Positions 44,257 to 53,202 of a stretch of DNA of 64,000 bases are shown in pieces. A program made the translations under genes and the position numbers. Below the pieces are notes generated by a model. That model worked only from the letters and a program-made list of their open reading frames with translations, did not search any database and was not told the DNA's origin. Position 1 is the stretch's first letter. The number at the start of each line of letters is the position of its first letter. This stretch comes from Chitinophagaceae bacterium (lineage in GTDB: Bacteria; Bacteroidota; Bacteroidia; Chitinophagales; Chitinophagaceae). Where the stretch lies: NCBI GenBank assembly GCA_019638615.1, contig JAHBTL010000017.1:62001-126000 (forward strand), written 5' to 3'.

Positions 44257-45063
44257 TCATAGCTCCAGGAATTTTTTCGCGTTTCCTGACCTTAATAATT
44301 CTTTTACAGATGCATCAGCTTCGCTTGCTCTCAAAGCTTCTATGCGCAACATGCCTGTAAGATAATCCAGTATAGGTGAATGCGTACCAAATGCAAAGCG
44401 CTCTTTGCCCTGAGTTTTCAGCAAATCGCCCAGGCTGTTCAGTGTTCTCCCCGAAGTGTCCATCAATACATTGGCTTTGTTGAATAAAGCAGCATCTGCT
44501 TCGTCGAGCTGCATGCTGTTGGTTACATTCAGTATCATATATTTAGCATCAGGAACCGCTTTAATGATCGGGAAAATATTTTTCAACGACCATTCCGGTT
44601 TGAGAGTATATGCCACATAATCTATATCCATCCAGGAACGCTGGCGGCTGTCTACCATTTTATAGTTAAAAGCCACTGGTAAATTCATGTCACGCACGCT
44701 TTTTACCAGCTCAATGAGCGAAGGGTCAGTGATCTCATAATCGTGGTACTTGGGATAGACGCGAAATCCTTTCATCCCGAATTTTTCCACACATTCTTTG
44801 AGATCATATTGCCATCCCGCATAAATGGGATTGATCACCCCAAACGGAATAAAACGTTTCCTGTTTTTCCCAAGGGATTTAAGCTCTTCATATAATTCGC
44901 GGTTGGCCGACTGGGTATTTTTATAAAATATGCCATTCAGGTTGCTGATCACAGACAGTTCTACCCCGAACTTATTCATCCTTTCAACAAGCGAAGCGCA
45001 ATTGTTATACTTCAGCTGCATAAAGGGCCAATGCCCCACGTACGCATTAATATCAATCAACAC
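44257..45063 (-). CDS. amidohydrolase-like protein with reduced metal ligands
   Basis: The 268-residue TIM-barrel protein is related to COG2159 amidohydrolases (IDINAYVGHWPF at the start, RFIPFGVINPIYAGW, FRVYPKYHDYEITDP, and FAFGTHSPILDY near the end). The first HxH motif is replaced by DINAYVGH, and the usual central His is Tyr-Lys in LPVAFNYKMV, so the metal site looks incomplete. The start is a GTG at 45063, eleven bases inside the 3' end of the intact amidohydrolase gene before it. The tight overlap suggests the two are made in equal amounts and may form a heteromer, with this one as the structural partner. It has no signal peptide. Confidence 0.72.
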   Translation of the reverse strand: MLIDINAYVGHWPFMQLKYNNCASLVERMNKFGVELSVISNLNGIFYKNTQSANRELYEELKSLGKNRKRFIPFGVINPIYAGWQYDLKECVEKFGMKGFRVYPKYHDYEITDPSLIELVKSVRDMNLPVAFNYKMVDSRQRSWMDIDYVAYTLKPEWSLKNIFPIIKAVPDAKYMILNVTNSMQLDEADAALFNKANVLMDTSGRTLNSLGDLLKTQGKERFAFGTHSPILDYLTGMLRIEALRASEADASVKELLRSGNAKKFLEL

Positions 45064-46009
45064 CTCTCCCTCCTTTTTTTAACAGGTTGTTGTAATTGTC
45101 GAAAAAAACTTTCTTCTTTTGCGCTTCTGTCAGGTTCGAAGCCAGTATCTTTCCCACGCCCTGATAGTAACTGTTATCAGACGCGAAAAATAAACGGTCT
45201 TCTCCCAGGTGCTCCACGGCGAAGTCAATCATATTTTCGGCATTGTTGCTTCCGGAAGTATCTACATATATATTCGGATAGTCCCTGAACATCTTGCATT
45301 CATATTCCCAGTCGCCTCCCATGCCAATATGCGCAAATTGAAATATGCCTTCGGGATAACGTTTGGCTATATCCACAAAATCTTCGGGTATGGAAGTATT
45401 GGGCTCCTTATGACCATTGTATTTCATCCGGTATCCGCCCACACCAAGCTGGCACTCTGCGTGTGAATGGATGATCATCTTCAGGTCAATCAATTTTTCA
45501 ATGATGGGGTAATACTTCGGATCATTGATCTTTACCTGGTAGTAAAGCTCTCCAGGGCCTATCATTCCCGCGTCTGTACATCTTTTGATCTCGTCTAACG
45601 ATTCCTGTTTATAAGCGGGGTTTAATACAAAGCCTCCTAAAAGCTGACCGGGATATTGTTTAATGGCCTTGATGGTAAGATCATTGAACTTCCTGAATTG
45701 CTCAGGTGTGCCCGGCATAACATCCAGGTATCTCGAAATGACCTGCTTTTCTATACCCAGTCTCCTTCCATAGTTGAGCTGTGTTTCGGGACTGTCTTTC
45801 GTCCAGTATATATGAGCATGGGCATCTATTTTCCGGTATTTCATTACTTCTTTCATCAGGTCATATTGCTGCAGGCCTGAAGAAAAGTCATCCTCCTGCT
45901 CCTCTTTCCTCCTGCCTGGTACAACCATACCCTTCAGGTGGCTTCCCGCTAACATTCCGGCTACACCGGCAACGCTCCGGCCAACAAATTTTCTTCGATC
46001 AATGTTCAT
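45053..46009 (-). CDS. Tat-exported amidohydrolase
   Basis: The 318-residue protein has a Tat signal (DRRKFVGRSVAGVAGMLAG). It is a metal-dependent TIM-barrel hydrolase with ligands KIDAHAHIYW (HxH), MIIHSHAECQ, FQFAHIGMG and LFFASDNSYYQ, the latter two near the C-terminal metal site. It belongs to the amidohydrolase_2 group whose members hydrolyse or decarboxylate varied small molecules. It overlaps the degenerate amidohydrolase gene by eleven bases at its 3' end. The transcription order (DegT-type aminotransferase, this, degenerate partner, ceramidase-like) puts all of them under the SusCD locus. Confidence 0.83.
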   Translation of the reverse strand: MNIDRRKFVGRSVAGVAGMLAGSHLKGMVVPGRRKEEQEDDFSSGLQQYDLMKEVMKYRKIDAHAHIYWTKDSPETQLNYGRRLGIEKQVISRYLDVMPGTPEQFRKFNDLTIKAIKQYPGQLLGGFVLNPAYKQESLDEIKRCTDAGMIGPGELYYQVKINDPKYYPIIEKLIDLKMIIHSHAECQLGVGGYRMKYNGHKEPNTSIPEDFVDIAKRYPEGIFQFAHIGMGGDWEYECKMFRDYPNIYVDTSGSNNAENMIDFAVEHLGEDRLFFASDNSYYQGVGKILASNLTEAQKKKVFFDNYNNLLKKGGRGVD

Positions 46010-46070
46010 GAGCTAATGATCAGGTTTCGAGTTTCAGGTTACAGGTTGCAGGTTTCAAGTTGTACATTCA

Positions 46071-46179
46071 CTGGGTGCATTCCAAATTGTCGCTGCATAT
46101 CTAATTGCCCTCACCCCTTTTTATTCCATCTCCGCGCAGCGATGAGGGAAAAGCGGTGCGACAATTTGGAATGCACCCC
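46071..46179. mobile_element. MITE-like element, copy A
   Basis: Perfect 21-base terminal inverted repeats start GGGTGCATTCCAAATT at 46073 and end AATTTGGAATGCACCC at 46178. They enclose a 64-base core with no ORF that can fold further (CCCTCA/TGAGGG). Flanks are ATTCA (46066-46070) and AATCA (46180-46184), an imperfect 5-base duplication. The reverse complement aligns along its whole length with the element at 55121-55240. It is non-coding and depends on a transposase elsewhere. Confidence 0.85.
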
Positions 46180-46210
46180 AATCACTTCTTTATAGTATTT
46201 ATAGTACATC

Positions 46211-47581
46211 TTATACAGACTTCAACTGGTTCCTGTTTTCATACACTTTCATGATGGCATCACTAATTTTTTTTATTTCATCGCGACTGGCCAGTAATGT
46301 GCCGGATCCTGCAAAGGATACCATCGTCTCTTTTATGATCCGGTCACAGTTCGGTAAATCCATGCTTTCCCTGTACTCTTTCAGCCTCGACTTTGAGTAC
46401 ATCGCCTTATAGCTTTTAAGTCCTAATATGTGATCTATCCAGGGCTCGCGGTGCAACTGATATGAAATATAAGAACCTAAAGAAACTCCTTCCGCAGCAA
46501 TCGCTTTTAGAAATATGCTTCGGTCTACACCCCATTCATTCCTGTTGAAGGTCATGCCAAAATGGTAATAAGCGCCACTCTCTGTTCCGGGATAATGACG
46601 CTGGGGCATTAAAGCCTTAAAATCCTTTAACACTGCCCTCAGGTAATTCGCATTTTCATTGCGGGTTTCAAACCGTCCTTTTATCCCGGGAAACTGGCCC
46701 ATGAGAATGGCTCCCTCAAATTCATTCATCCGGTATTTGGGTCCTATGGTTGCATTACTGCCTTTGCGGTTAGACCCGCGATTCTGCACTGTATAGCATT
46801 GATCCATCAGTTGTTCATCATTCCCCACTACCGCTCCTCCTTCGCCGCATGCTATGGGCTTACTTGCCTGAAAGCTAAAGCAACCTACATCTCCTATGGT
46901 GCCCAATCCTTTTCCCTGGTATCGCGCTAAAGGCGCCTGGCATGCATCTTCGATCACTTTAAGGTTGTGTTTCCTGGCTATATCCATGATACGTTCCATA
47001 TTACATGCCGCACCAAATATGTGTACCGGCATGATTGCCTTTGTATTTTTATTGATCCGTTTTTCTACTTCAGCAGGATCCAGTTGATAAGTATCAGGTT
47101 CAAGGTCTGCCAGTACAGGAAGGGCACGACTGGTAAGTATAGATGAAATCGTACCAAAATCCGTATACGGCGATGTGATCACTTCATCGCCCGGCCCGAT
47201 ACCCAGCGCTTCCACACAGGTGCTTAATGCCTGTGTACCCGAACCCGTGCCCACACTGTATTTTGTACCTATTAATTTTGCGAAAGATTCTTCAAAGGCA
47301 GGCACCGTTCCATCGCGTGATTGTATCCGGCTCCATACCCCGCTCCGCGTGGTCTTCACAACGGCATCCACCACCTGCTCATCAACATAAGGCCATGGTG
47401 GCCCTATAGGTCCCTGGGCACGAACCGGAGCTCCACCCAAAACAGCTAATTTATCATGACGTTTATTCAGTATCTCTATTCCTGAAGCTGAAGATTTAAA
47501 GGGACCGCTCACCGCTGTTGCTATCGTTGCGGCGGTTGCCGTAGTCAAAAATTTCCGCCGTGAAAATCCTTTCTTTTTCAT
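46211..47581 (-). CDS. Tat-exported DegT/DnrJ/EryC1/StrS-type aminotransferase
   Basis: The 456-residue protein has a Tat signal (FSRRKFLTTATAATIATAVSG, in part) before a complete PLP-dependent sugar aminotransferase domain. The PLP lysine is K241 (FSFQASKPIACGEGG), the ring-binding Asp is in VIEDACQAPL, and the Gly-Ser-Gly cofactor loop is near GTGSGTQALS. Such enzymes normally work in the cytoplasm on nucleotide-linked keto-sugars. Export to the periplasm implies a free or glycosidic keto-sugar, perhaps generated by another exported oxidoreductase. It lies directly downstream of SusD on the same strand. The ATG at 47581 follows a repeat-rich gap. Confidence 0.85.
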   Translation of the reverse strand: MKKKGFSRRKFLTTATAATIATAVSGPFKSSASGIEILNKRHDKLAVLGGAPVRAQGPIGPPWPYVDEQVVDAVVKTTRSGVWSRIQSRDGTVPAFEESFAKLIGTKYSVGTGSGTQALSTCVEALGIGPGDEVITSPYTDFGTISSILTSRALPVLADLEPDTYQLDPAEVEKRINKNTKAIMPVHIFGAACNMERIMDIARKHNLKVIEDACQAPLARYQGKGLGTIGDVGCFSFQASKPIACGEGGAVVGNDEQLMDQCYTVQNRGSNRKGSNATIGPKYRMNEFEGAILMGQFPGIKGRFETRNENANYLRAVLKDFKALMPQRHYPGTESGAYYHFGMTFNRNEWGVDRSIFLKAIAAEGVSLGSYISYQLHREPWIDHILGLKSYKAMYSKSRLKEYRESMDLPNCDRIIKETMVSFAGSGTLLASRDEIKKISDAIMKVYENRNQLKSV

Positions 47582-47589
47582 TGTTGTTA

Positions 47590-47690
47590 ATTGTTTTAAT
47601 TCAGGTTTCAGGTTTTGGGTTTGAAGTTGATCGTTTATGGTTTTTAGTTTGATCACAACTATAAATAAAAAACTATAAACAACAAACAAT
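47590..47690. repeat. intergenic hairpin-forming GTTT/AAAC repeat
   Basis: Words GTTTCAGGTTTTGGGTTTG and GTTTATGGTTTTTAGTTTG are matched in inverted orientation by AAAAACTATAAACAACAAAC around a short loop, so the transcript could fold into an imperfect stem between susD and the aminotransferase gene. No ORF is present. Confidence 0.55.
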
Positions 47691-47734
47691 CACCATGCAG
47701 GTCACAAGGTTACTTACAACTTATCACTTACCAT

Positions 47735-49462
47735 TTATTCTCCCCATCCCGGGTTTTGAACGAGAGATGGATTTAATAAAAGCTGGTCTTTCGGAATGGC
47801 ATTCAGGTAATCACGTCCGATCTTAAATCCATATCCTGAGGAGAGCTTTTGCTGGTAAGGATCCAGGAAGCCTTCGGCATCAACAGGATAAGGATTCACA
47901 TCGAGCTGGGCAGCCTTAAAACCATGAGGTCGCTTGCCAACGATTAATTCGTCTGCGGCAGCCCAGCGCATAATATCATCAAAACGGAACCCTTCCGCAG
48001 CAAGCTCAACCCGGCGCTCACGTCTCACCTCATTAATAACCGGAGATAAGGTTGGAAAATCCCATTCAGGATCGGCAGCAATAGCTGAAAGTATGAGGTT
48101 GGGCATACCTACTCTGTCCCTGAGCTTTTTTATGGATTTATCAATATCATCCTGTGTTATAGTGCCCAACTCAGCTTTCGCTTCAGCAAAATTGAGCAAA
48201 ACTTCCCCGTACCTGTAAATGATACCCGGCGTTTCTTCGTATTGGGGGATCTGGTATATTTCCCGGTTATCATATCCTTTTCTCAGTACATATCCGCTGG
48301 GAGCATATTGCTCCAACCCCTGGTTGAGGATGGCATACAACGTATCATAATTTGTGACATTACCCGCAGATGTAATAACCCATGGAGAACCCGGCATACC
48401 AAAAGTCTGGAAAAACCTTGGGTCTCGGTTTTGCATTTCAAGGCCAATATTGGTATATCCTTTAAAAAGAGCATTCCCTGAAATGGGGTTGCCATCTGTG
48501 CACAAATAGGAGTCAGCCAGCTCTTTTGTTTGGGAATGCTCATTAGGTGTACGCTGCCGGTAATTCCGGTCCCTCGTAAATACGCCCTCTCCCTTCCCTA
48601 AACTGTTATTATAGCTTTTCCAGAACATCACTTCTGTGTTTCCGGAATAGCTGCGCTGCCTTGAAAACAGGTCATAATAATCTGTATTGGGAGAACCTGT
48701 TGAATAAAGGCTGTACACACCCGATTCCATAATTGCTGTTGCAGCCTCCACTGCCTTAGTGAAATATTTTTCCGGTTGGGGACTGGCTACGCCAAACGGA
48801 TCGCCGGCATGATATTTTTCCCAGGAGCCTTCATACAGCGCTACCCTGCTCTGAATAAGAAGCGCCATCCATTTATTGATACGTGAAGCGCCATCTGTTT
48901 TAGCTTCCTGCAGATATAAAGCCGCGGAATCCAGGTCTTTGATAATATTGTCTGCAACCACATTCCGGGGATCTCTTTGCCGGAGCAATTCCGGGGATTC
49001 CGTTCCCGGCACCGAGGTAAGCCATTGAATATCTCCCCACCCTTTTAAAAGGTTAAAATAAATAAGCGCCCTGAAAAAGAAAGCTTCGCCCACATACTGC
49101 TTATAATCGTTAAAAGCAGCATAACTCTCAATCCGCTTGTAATTATCAAAGAAGTAATTTACATTTCTTACTGCGCTGAAGCTAATAGTGTCGGCATTAT
49201 CCAGCGTGCGTGTTCCCGCCAGCCTAGCATCGAAATTTGTTGCCACAGCATTATCCGAATTAAAGTCTGAACCATAATTGCTCACGATCGGGAATAAGGA
49301 ATTATTGTAAAACTGATTGACATATGTTTCGAGATCCTTAGGCGCTTTAAAATAATCGAACGCACCAACCTGATCAAGCGGTTTTCGGTCTAAAAAGTCC
49401 TTCCGGCATGCATTTAACATCAGAAAAGCAAGCACACCTGTAATTATTTTTATATTTTTCAT
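47735..49462 (-). CDS. SusD/RagB-family outer-membrane nutrient-binding lipoprotein
   Basis: The 575-residue surface lipoprotein has a lipobox LMLNACRKDF (lipidated Cys19) and the SusD-like alpha-helical TPR fold (LDRKPLDQVGAFDYFKAPKDL, AEAKAELGTIT, NEVRRERRVELAAEGFRFDDI). It binds glycans or glycoconjugates at the lid of the SusC channel. It follows the SusC gene with 14 bases between them and is probably the second gene of the SusCD pair. Which sugar it binds is not visible from sequence; the enzymes downstream suggest an aminated or acylated substrate. Confidence 0.95.
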   Translation of the reverse strand: MKNIKIITGVLAFLMLNACRKDFLDRKPLDQVGAFDYFKAPKDLETYVNQFYNNSLFPIVSNYGSDFNSDNAVATNFDARLAGTRTLDNADTISFSAVRNVNYFFDNYKRIESYAAFNDYKQYVGEAFFFRALIYFNLLKGWGDIQWLTSVPGTESPELLRQRDPRNVVADNIIKDLDSAALYLQEAKTDGASRINKWMALLIQSRVALYEGSWEKYHAGDPFGVASPQPEKYFTKAVEAATAIMESGVYSLYSTGSPNTDYYDLFSRQRSYSGNTEVMFWKSYNNSLGKGEGVFTRDRNYRQRTPNEHSQTKELADSYLCTDGNPISGNALFKGYTNIGLEMQNRDPRFFQTFGMPGSPWVITSAGNVTNYDTLYAILNQGLEQYAPSGYVLRKGYDNREIYQIPQYEETPGIIYRYGEVLLNFAEAKAELGTITQDDIDKSIKKLRDRVGMPNLILSAIAADPEWDFPTLSPVINEVRRERRVELAAEGFRFDDIMRWAAADELIVGKRPHGFKAAQLDVNPYPVDAEGFLDPYQQKLSSGYGFKIGRDYLNAIPKDQLLLNPSLVQNPGWGE

Positions 49463-49476
49463 GATTTCTTTCGGTT

Positions 49477-52400
49477 TTAAAATGTTACGTTTACTCCAAC
49501 AGTTACAGTTGCCGACATCGGGTAAAAAGAACCATTGTTGTTATAGCCTTTTTCTCCTACAATCGTTTGCTCGGGGTCGATGTCCTTCGGCAGGCTTTTT
49601 ATTGTTACCAGGTTTCCTCCAGAAACAAACACCCTTGCTTTTTGAACGGCTACTCTTTTGGAAACAGCATTGGGGATCGTATATCCTAACTGGATATTTC
49701 TCAACCGCAGGTAGGCTGCATTCAGCACATATTTTGACTGGGGCTTCCTGTTTTTTAAGGTTTCATCACTGAAATAAGGCTTTGGAAAATAGGCATCGGT
49801 ATTGGGACCCAGGATATTGGTTTCGTCTGCAGGACGCCAGTAGTCCAGCACAGGTGCCCCTTTAAATACTGCGGAATTGGCCCAGGAATTAGTGAGTCCC
49901 CAGAAAGTATTCACACCAAATCCGGGAAGATAATCCTGCTTCAGGCTACCCGACCAGTTCATGTTAAAATCAAACCCCCTATAATTAAAGCCGGCTGCAA
50001 TGCCAATATTATACCTGGGGGTGCTATTACCGATAATTTTTAAATCACCATGATCATTCAGCGTTCTTGTTCCTTCCGTTACCTTACCATCTCCGTTAAG
50101 ATCAACATATTTCATATCTCCCGGACCCCAGTTGGGATAGAGGGCCGTTTGATCGGGCTTTTTTTCGTCCTGGGTCTGAATTAATCCATCCGTAACAAAG
50201 CCCCATATTTCACCATATCCTTTTCCATTATACCAGTTATCAATGAACCCGCTTTCATTCCTGTATTGCAAAATTTTTGACCTGTTATCACCCAAACTTA
50301 TTTGTGCGTGATAAGAGAATTCTGATCCAATCCTGTCATTCCAATCCAGTATCAACTCAAATCCTTTGGTGGATAAAGAAGCATTATTAGCAGTGGGCGT
50401 GCCTGTACCTAAAGTATAGGGGAGTGTTGCCTGGGGGCCGAACATGTCTGTTGTTTTCCGGCTGAACACATCAAAGGTCAGGCTCAAACGATTCGCAAGG
50501 AAGCTGGCATCAATGCCAAAATTAGCCATCGTTATCGTTTCCCATGTTAAATTGTCGCTGATGATAGCTGGCGTAGATGCATATGGCGGACGTGCATTAT
50601 TGATGATCCAGGGCGTTTCAGGATTAACATTTATCGTAGGGATATATAAATAATTGGCCACATTCTGGTTGCCCAGCGAACCGTAAGACCCTCTTATTTT
50701 TAACCTGTTCACAACAGGTTGGATTGCGTTCCAGAAATTTTCATTGGATATTTGATAACCTGCTGAAGCGGAAGGAAAGAAGCCCCACCTGGTGTCAGGA
50801 TCGAACCGGGATGACCCGTTATAGCGAGCACTGAATTCCAGCAGGTATTTCTCTTTGAAATTGTAATTGATGCGACCGAAAATACCCTGCGTTGCCCAGT
50901 CATATTTAGAGTCCTGAAGCGTGGATGCTCCAAGCGCTGTACTTATGGAGGGTACGGCCTCTGAAATTAAATTTTCCTTTCTTCCATACAACGACTTAAA
51001 AACTCTTTCTTCCTGCTCGTAGCCGGCCATCACTTTGATATAGTGTGCCCCTAATTTCTTTTCATAAGAAGTTACTACGTTGGCCAAAGCATAAGAGGTA
51101 CGGGAAGAGGCCGACTCATATGCGCTGTTGGGTTTACCGATATTACCAAACTTCCCGTTTCCAAGCTCTACCATAACCGGTATGGATACTTTCTCCTGGC
51201 CTGCTTCCGTGAAGTTATAGTTGTAAGAGAAATTTGTTTTCCATCCTTTTATGGGCTCTATTTCGGCACCCAGTGTTACCAACAGGTCATTTTCGCTGGT
51301 TTTATCCCTGCCCGATCCTTCCAGGTATCTCATCAGCGGGTTGGCCTCGCTTCCATTGATATTGTACCGGGGCTGAATAGGACCAAAAGCAAACAGGCTG
51401 TTTCCTATGTATCTTCTTTCCACTGTGGTTATGCCGATCGGATAGTCTGTATAGGTGTTGGCATATTTGGTACTTAAATTAAATTTAAGCCATTCGGTGG
51501 TTTGTGTTGACAGGTTTGCCAGAAGGTCATGTCTTTTGTATTCGTCATAGCCTACACCGTAAAAACCATCCTGGTCGAAGTATCCCAGTGAAACATAATA
51601 CTGGCTTTTACTATTCCCACCGCTGATGGCTACATTATGCCGCTGGTCGAACTTATGATCTTTAAATAAGATATGCGGCCAATCATAATTGGCATTCCCT
51701 ATACGCCTGCCATCAAATACGGAAGCTGTAGGCTTGGCAGGATCATATTCCGTCTTATAGGTTCCTTCTATAAAGCCTTTGATCCTTTCCATTTGTTCAG
51801 CGGGGTATTGAGGAGGGCTCCCCGCATTCATGGCTGCCTGGTTATACACGGTGGCAAAAATCAATGAGTTTTCCATGTGCGGAATCCCGATTGATTTTCC
51901 GAATACCAGGTTGTTGTTATACTGGATGGTAATCCGTTCGTTTTTTCTTCCTTTTTTCGTAGTGATCAGGATCACACCAAAAGGGGCACGGGAACCATAG
52001 ATGGCAGAAGAAGAAGCGTCCTTTAGTACGGACACGCTTTCGATGGTGCCGGGGTCCAAATTATTAATGTCCATTTCTACTCCATCTACCAAAATAAGCG
52101 GCGCACTATTGCCACTGATTGACCCCACACCCCTGATATTAAAACCAAGTGCAGCGCCGGGTTCAGCGCCATAAGCTCCCAGGTTAATATTGAGGTTCGG
52201 GGAAACCCCGCGCAATACCTCACCCACATTTGGCAGCGGCTTATTTTCGAGCATCTCACCCGAAACGGAAGCTACTGCTCCTGTGAGATTCGCTTTCTTC
52301 TGCGTGCCATATCCTACCACTACTACATCGCTGAGACTGGAAGCTTCTACCTCCAATACCACGTTGATCTCTGTTTGTTTTCCTGCATTTACTCTTTTAA

Positions 52401-52977
52401 CCTGGTATCCCACACTTGAAATCTCAAGTATAATATTCTTATTATCAGGAGCGGTAAGTTTAAAATAGCCATTGGCATCGGTCACTGTTCCTGTCTTGGT
52501 TCCTACGATCAATACCGATACATTTGAAAGAGGCTCCCCTTCCTTGTTGACAACCCTTCCGCTTATCTCAACCGGTGGGGGTTGGGCTGTAACAGCACCG
52601 ATATTGGCTGCAGCAGCTTCCCGGGGCTGCAATACCACTGTTCTGTCAATAATATTGTAAGTGAAAGGCTGTCCGGCAAAACAGATCGCAAGCACTTCCT
52701 GGAGGGAAGCGTTTTTCACCTGCATGCTCACTTTCCTGGATTCTTTGAGCATTGTTTCGGTATACATGAACGTGTAGCCGGTTTGTTCCCTGATCTCCCG
52801 GAACACCCTATCCAATGAGGCTTTTTTAATATTCAAAGTGACCCCCTGGGAATTGACATGCGCGCTGATCTGCAGGCAGCATGCAAGAAGCAGAATAGCT
52901 AGGAAATTCATAATTCGCAGCGTTTTGATAACAGATCGCCGGCTGAAAAACAGCGACCCATAAAAAGCATTTGGCAT
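49477..52977 (-). CDS. SusC/RagA-family TonB-dependent receptor with STN domain
   Basis: The 1166-residue outer-membrane protein has a signal peptide, an STN (secretin/TonB short N-terminus) domain at about residues 45-115 (GVTLNIKKASLDRVFREI), and a carboxypeptidase-regulatory-like beta domain (about 130-215: VSGRVVNKEGEPLSNVSVLI-type). A TonB plug (SDVVVVGYGTQKKANLTGAV at about 215) and a 22-stranded barrel follow, ending in VTVGVNVTF. SusC proteins import oligosaccharides with SusD, energised by TonB. The STN domain marks it as one that signals through the FecR protein encoded 225 bases upstream, so ligand binding can switch on this locus. The first ATG (52977) is assumed. Confidence 0.95.
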   Translation of the reverse strand: MPNAFYGSLFFSRRSVIKTLRIMNFLAILLLACCLQISAHVNSQGVTLNIKKASLDRVFREIREQTGYTFMYTETMLKESRKVSMQVKNASLQEVLAICFAGQPFTYNIIDRTVVLQPREAAAANIGAVTAQPPPVEISGRVVNKEGEPLSNVSVLIVGTKTGTVTDANGYFKLTAPDNKNIILEISSVGYQVKRVNAGKQTEINVVLEVEASSLSDVVVVGYGTQKKANLTGAVASVSGEMLENKPLPNVGEVLRGVSPNLNINLGAYGAEPGAALGFNIRGVGSISGNSAPLILVDGVEMDINNLDPGTIESVSVLKDASSSAIYGSRAPFGVILITTKKGRKNERITIQYNNNLVFGKSIGIPHMENSLIFATVYNQAAMNAGSPPQYPAEQMERIKGFIEGTYKTEYDPAKPTASVFDGRRIGNANYDWPHILFKDHKFDQRHNVAISGGNSKSQYYVSLGYFDQDGFYGVGYDEYKRHDLLANLSTQTTEWLKFNLSTKYANTYTDYPIGITTVERRYIGNSLFAFGPIQPRYNINGSEANPLMRYLEGSGRDKTSENDLLVTLGAEIEPIKGWKTNFSYNYNFTEAGQEKVSIPVMVELGNGKFGNIGKPNSAYESASSRTSYALANVVTSYEKKLGAHYIKVMAGYEQEERVFKSLYGRKENLISEAVPSISTALGASTLQDSKYDWATQGIFGRINYNFKEKYLLEFSARYNGSSRFDPDTRWGFFPSASAGYQISNENFWNAIQPVVNRLKIRGSYGSLGNQNVANYLYIPTINVNPETPWIINNARPPYASTPAIISDNLTWETITMANFGIDASFLANRLSLTFDVFSRKTTDMFGPQATLPYTLGTGTPTANNASLSTKGFELILDWNDRIGSEFSYHAQISLGDNRSKILQYRNESGFIDNWYNGKGYGEIWGFVTDGLIQTQDEKKPDQTALYPNWGPGDMKYVDLNGDGKVTEGTRTLNDHGDLKIIGNSTPRYNIGIAAGFNYRGFDFNMNWSGSLKQDYLPGFGVNTFWGLTNSWANSAVFKGAPVLDYWRPADETNILGPNTDAYFPKPYFSDETLKNRKPQSKYVLNAAYLRLRNIQLGYTIPNAVSKRVAVQKARVFVSGGNLVTIKSLPKDIDPEQTIVGEKGYNNNGSFYPMSATVTVGVNVTF

Positions 52978-53059
52978 AACTTTGCTTAGTTTGAGTTGAT
53001 GAAATAGTAAAACAGTACCAATTGTTCTATACTAAAATTGAGTCAGCTCAGATCTCCGG

Positions 53060-53093
53060 CCAGCTCCTGTTCCAGAGGAGTTGGCTTTTTTTT
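53060..53093 (+). terminator. hairpin with T-run between fecR and susC (plus-strand orientation)
   Basis: CCAGCTCC (53060-53067) can pair with GGAGTTGG (53077-53084) and is followed by eight T (53086-53093), reading on the plus strand. No plus-strand gene ends here, so it may stop antisense transcription into the fecR gene or be a regulatory stem. On the minus strand the T-run is absent. Confidence 0.4.
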
Positions 53094-53202
53094 AAGTGAT
53101 CTCAATAATGTTAAATATTTATGGAGGTGTAGGGTAGGAGGTATAGGGTATAAGAAATACACCATTTATCCTCTACCTTACACCCTTTACCTTACTCCTC
53201 CC

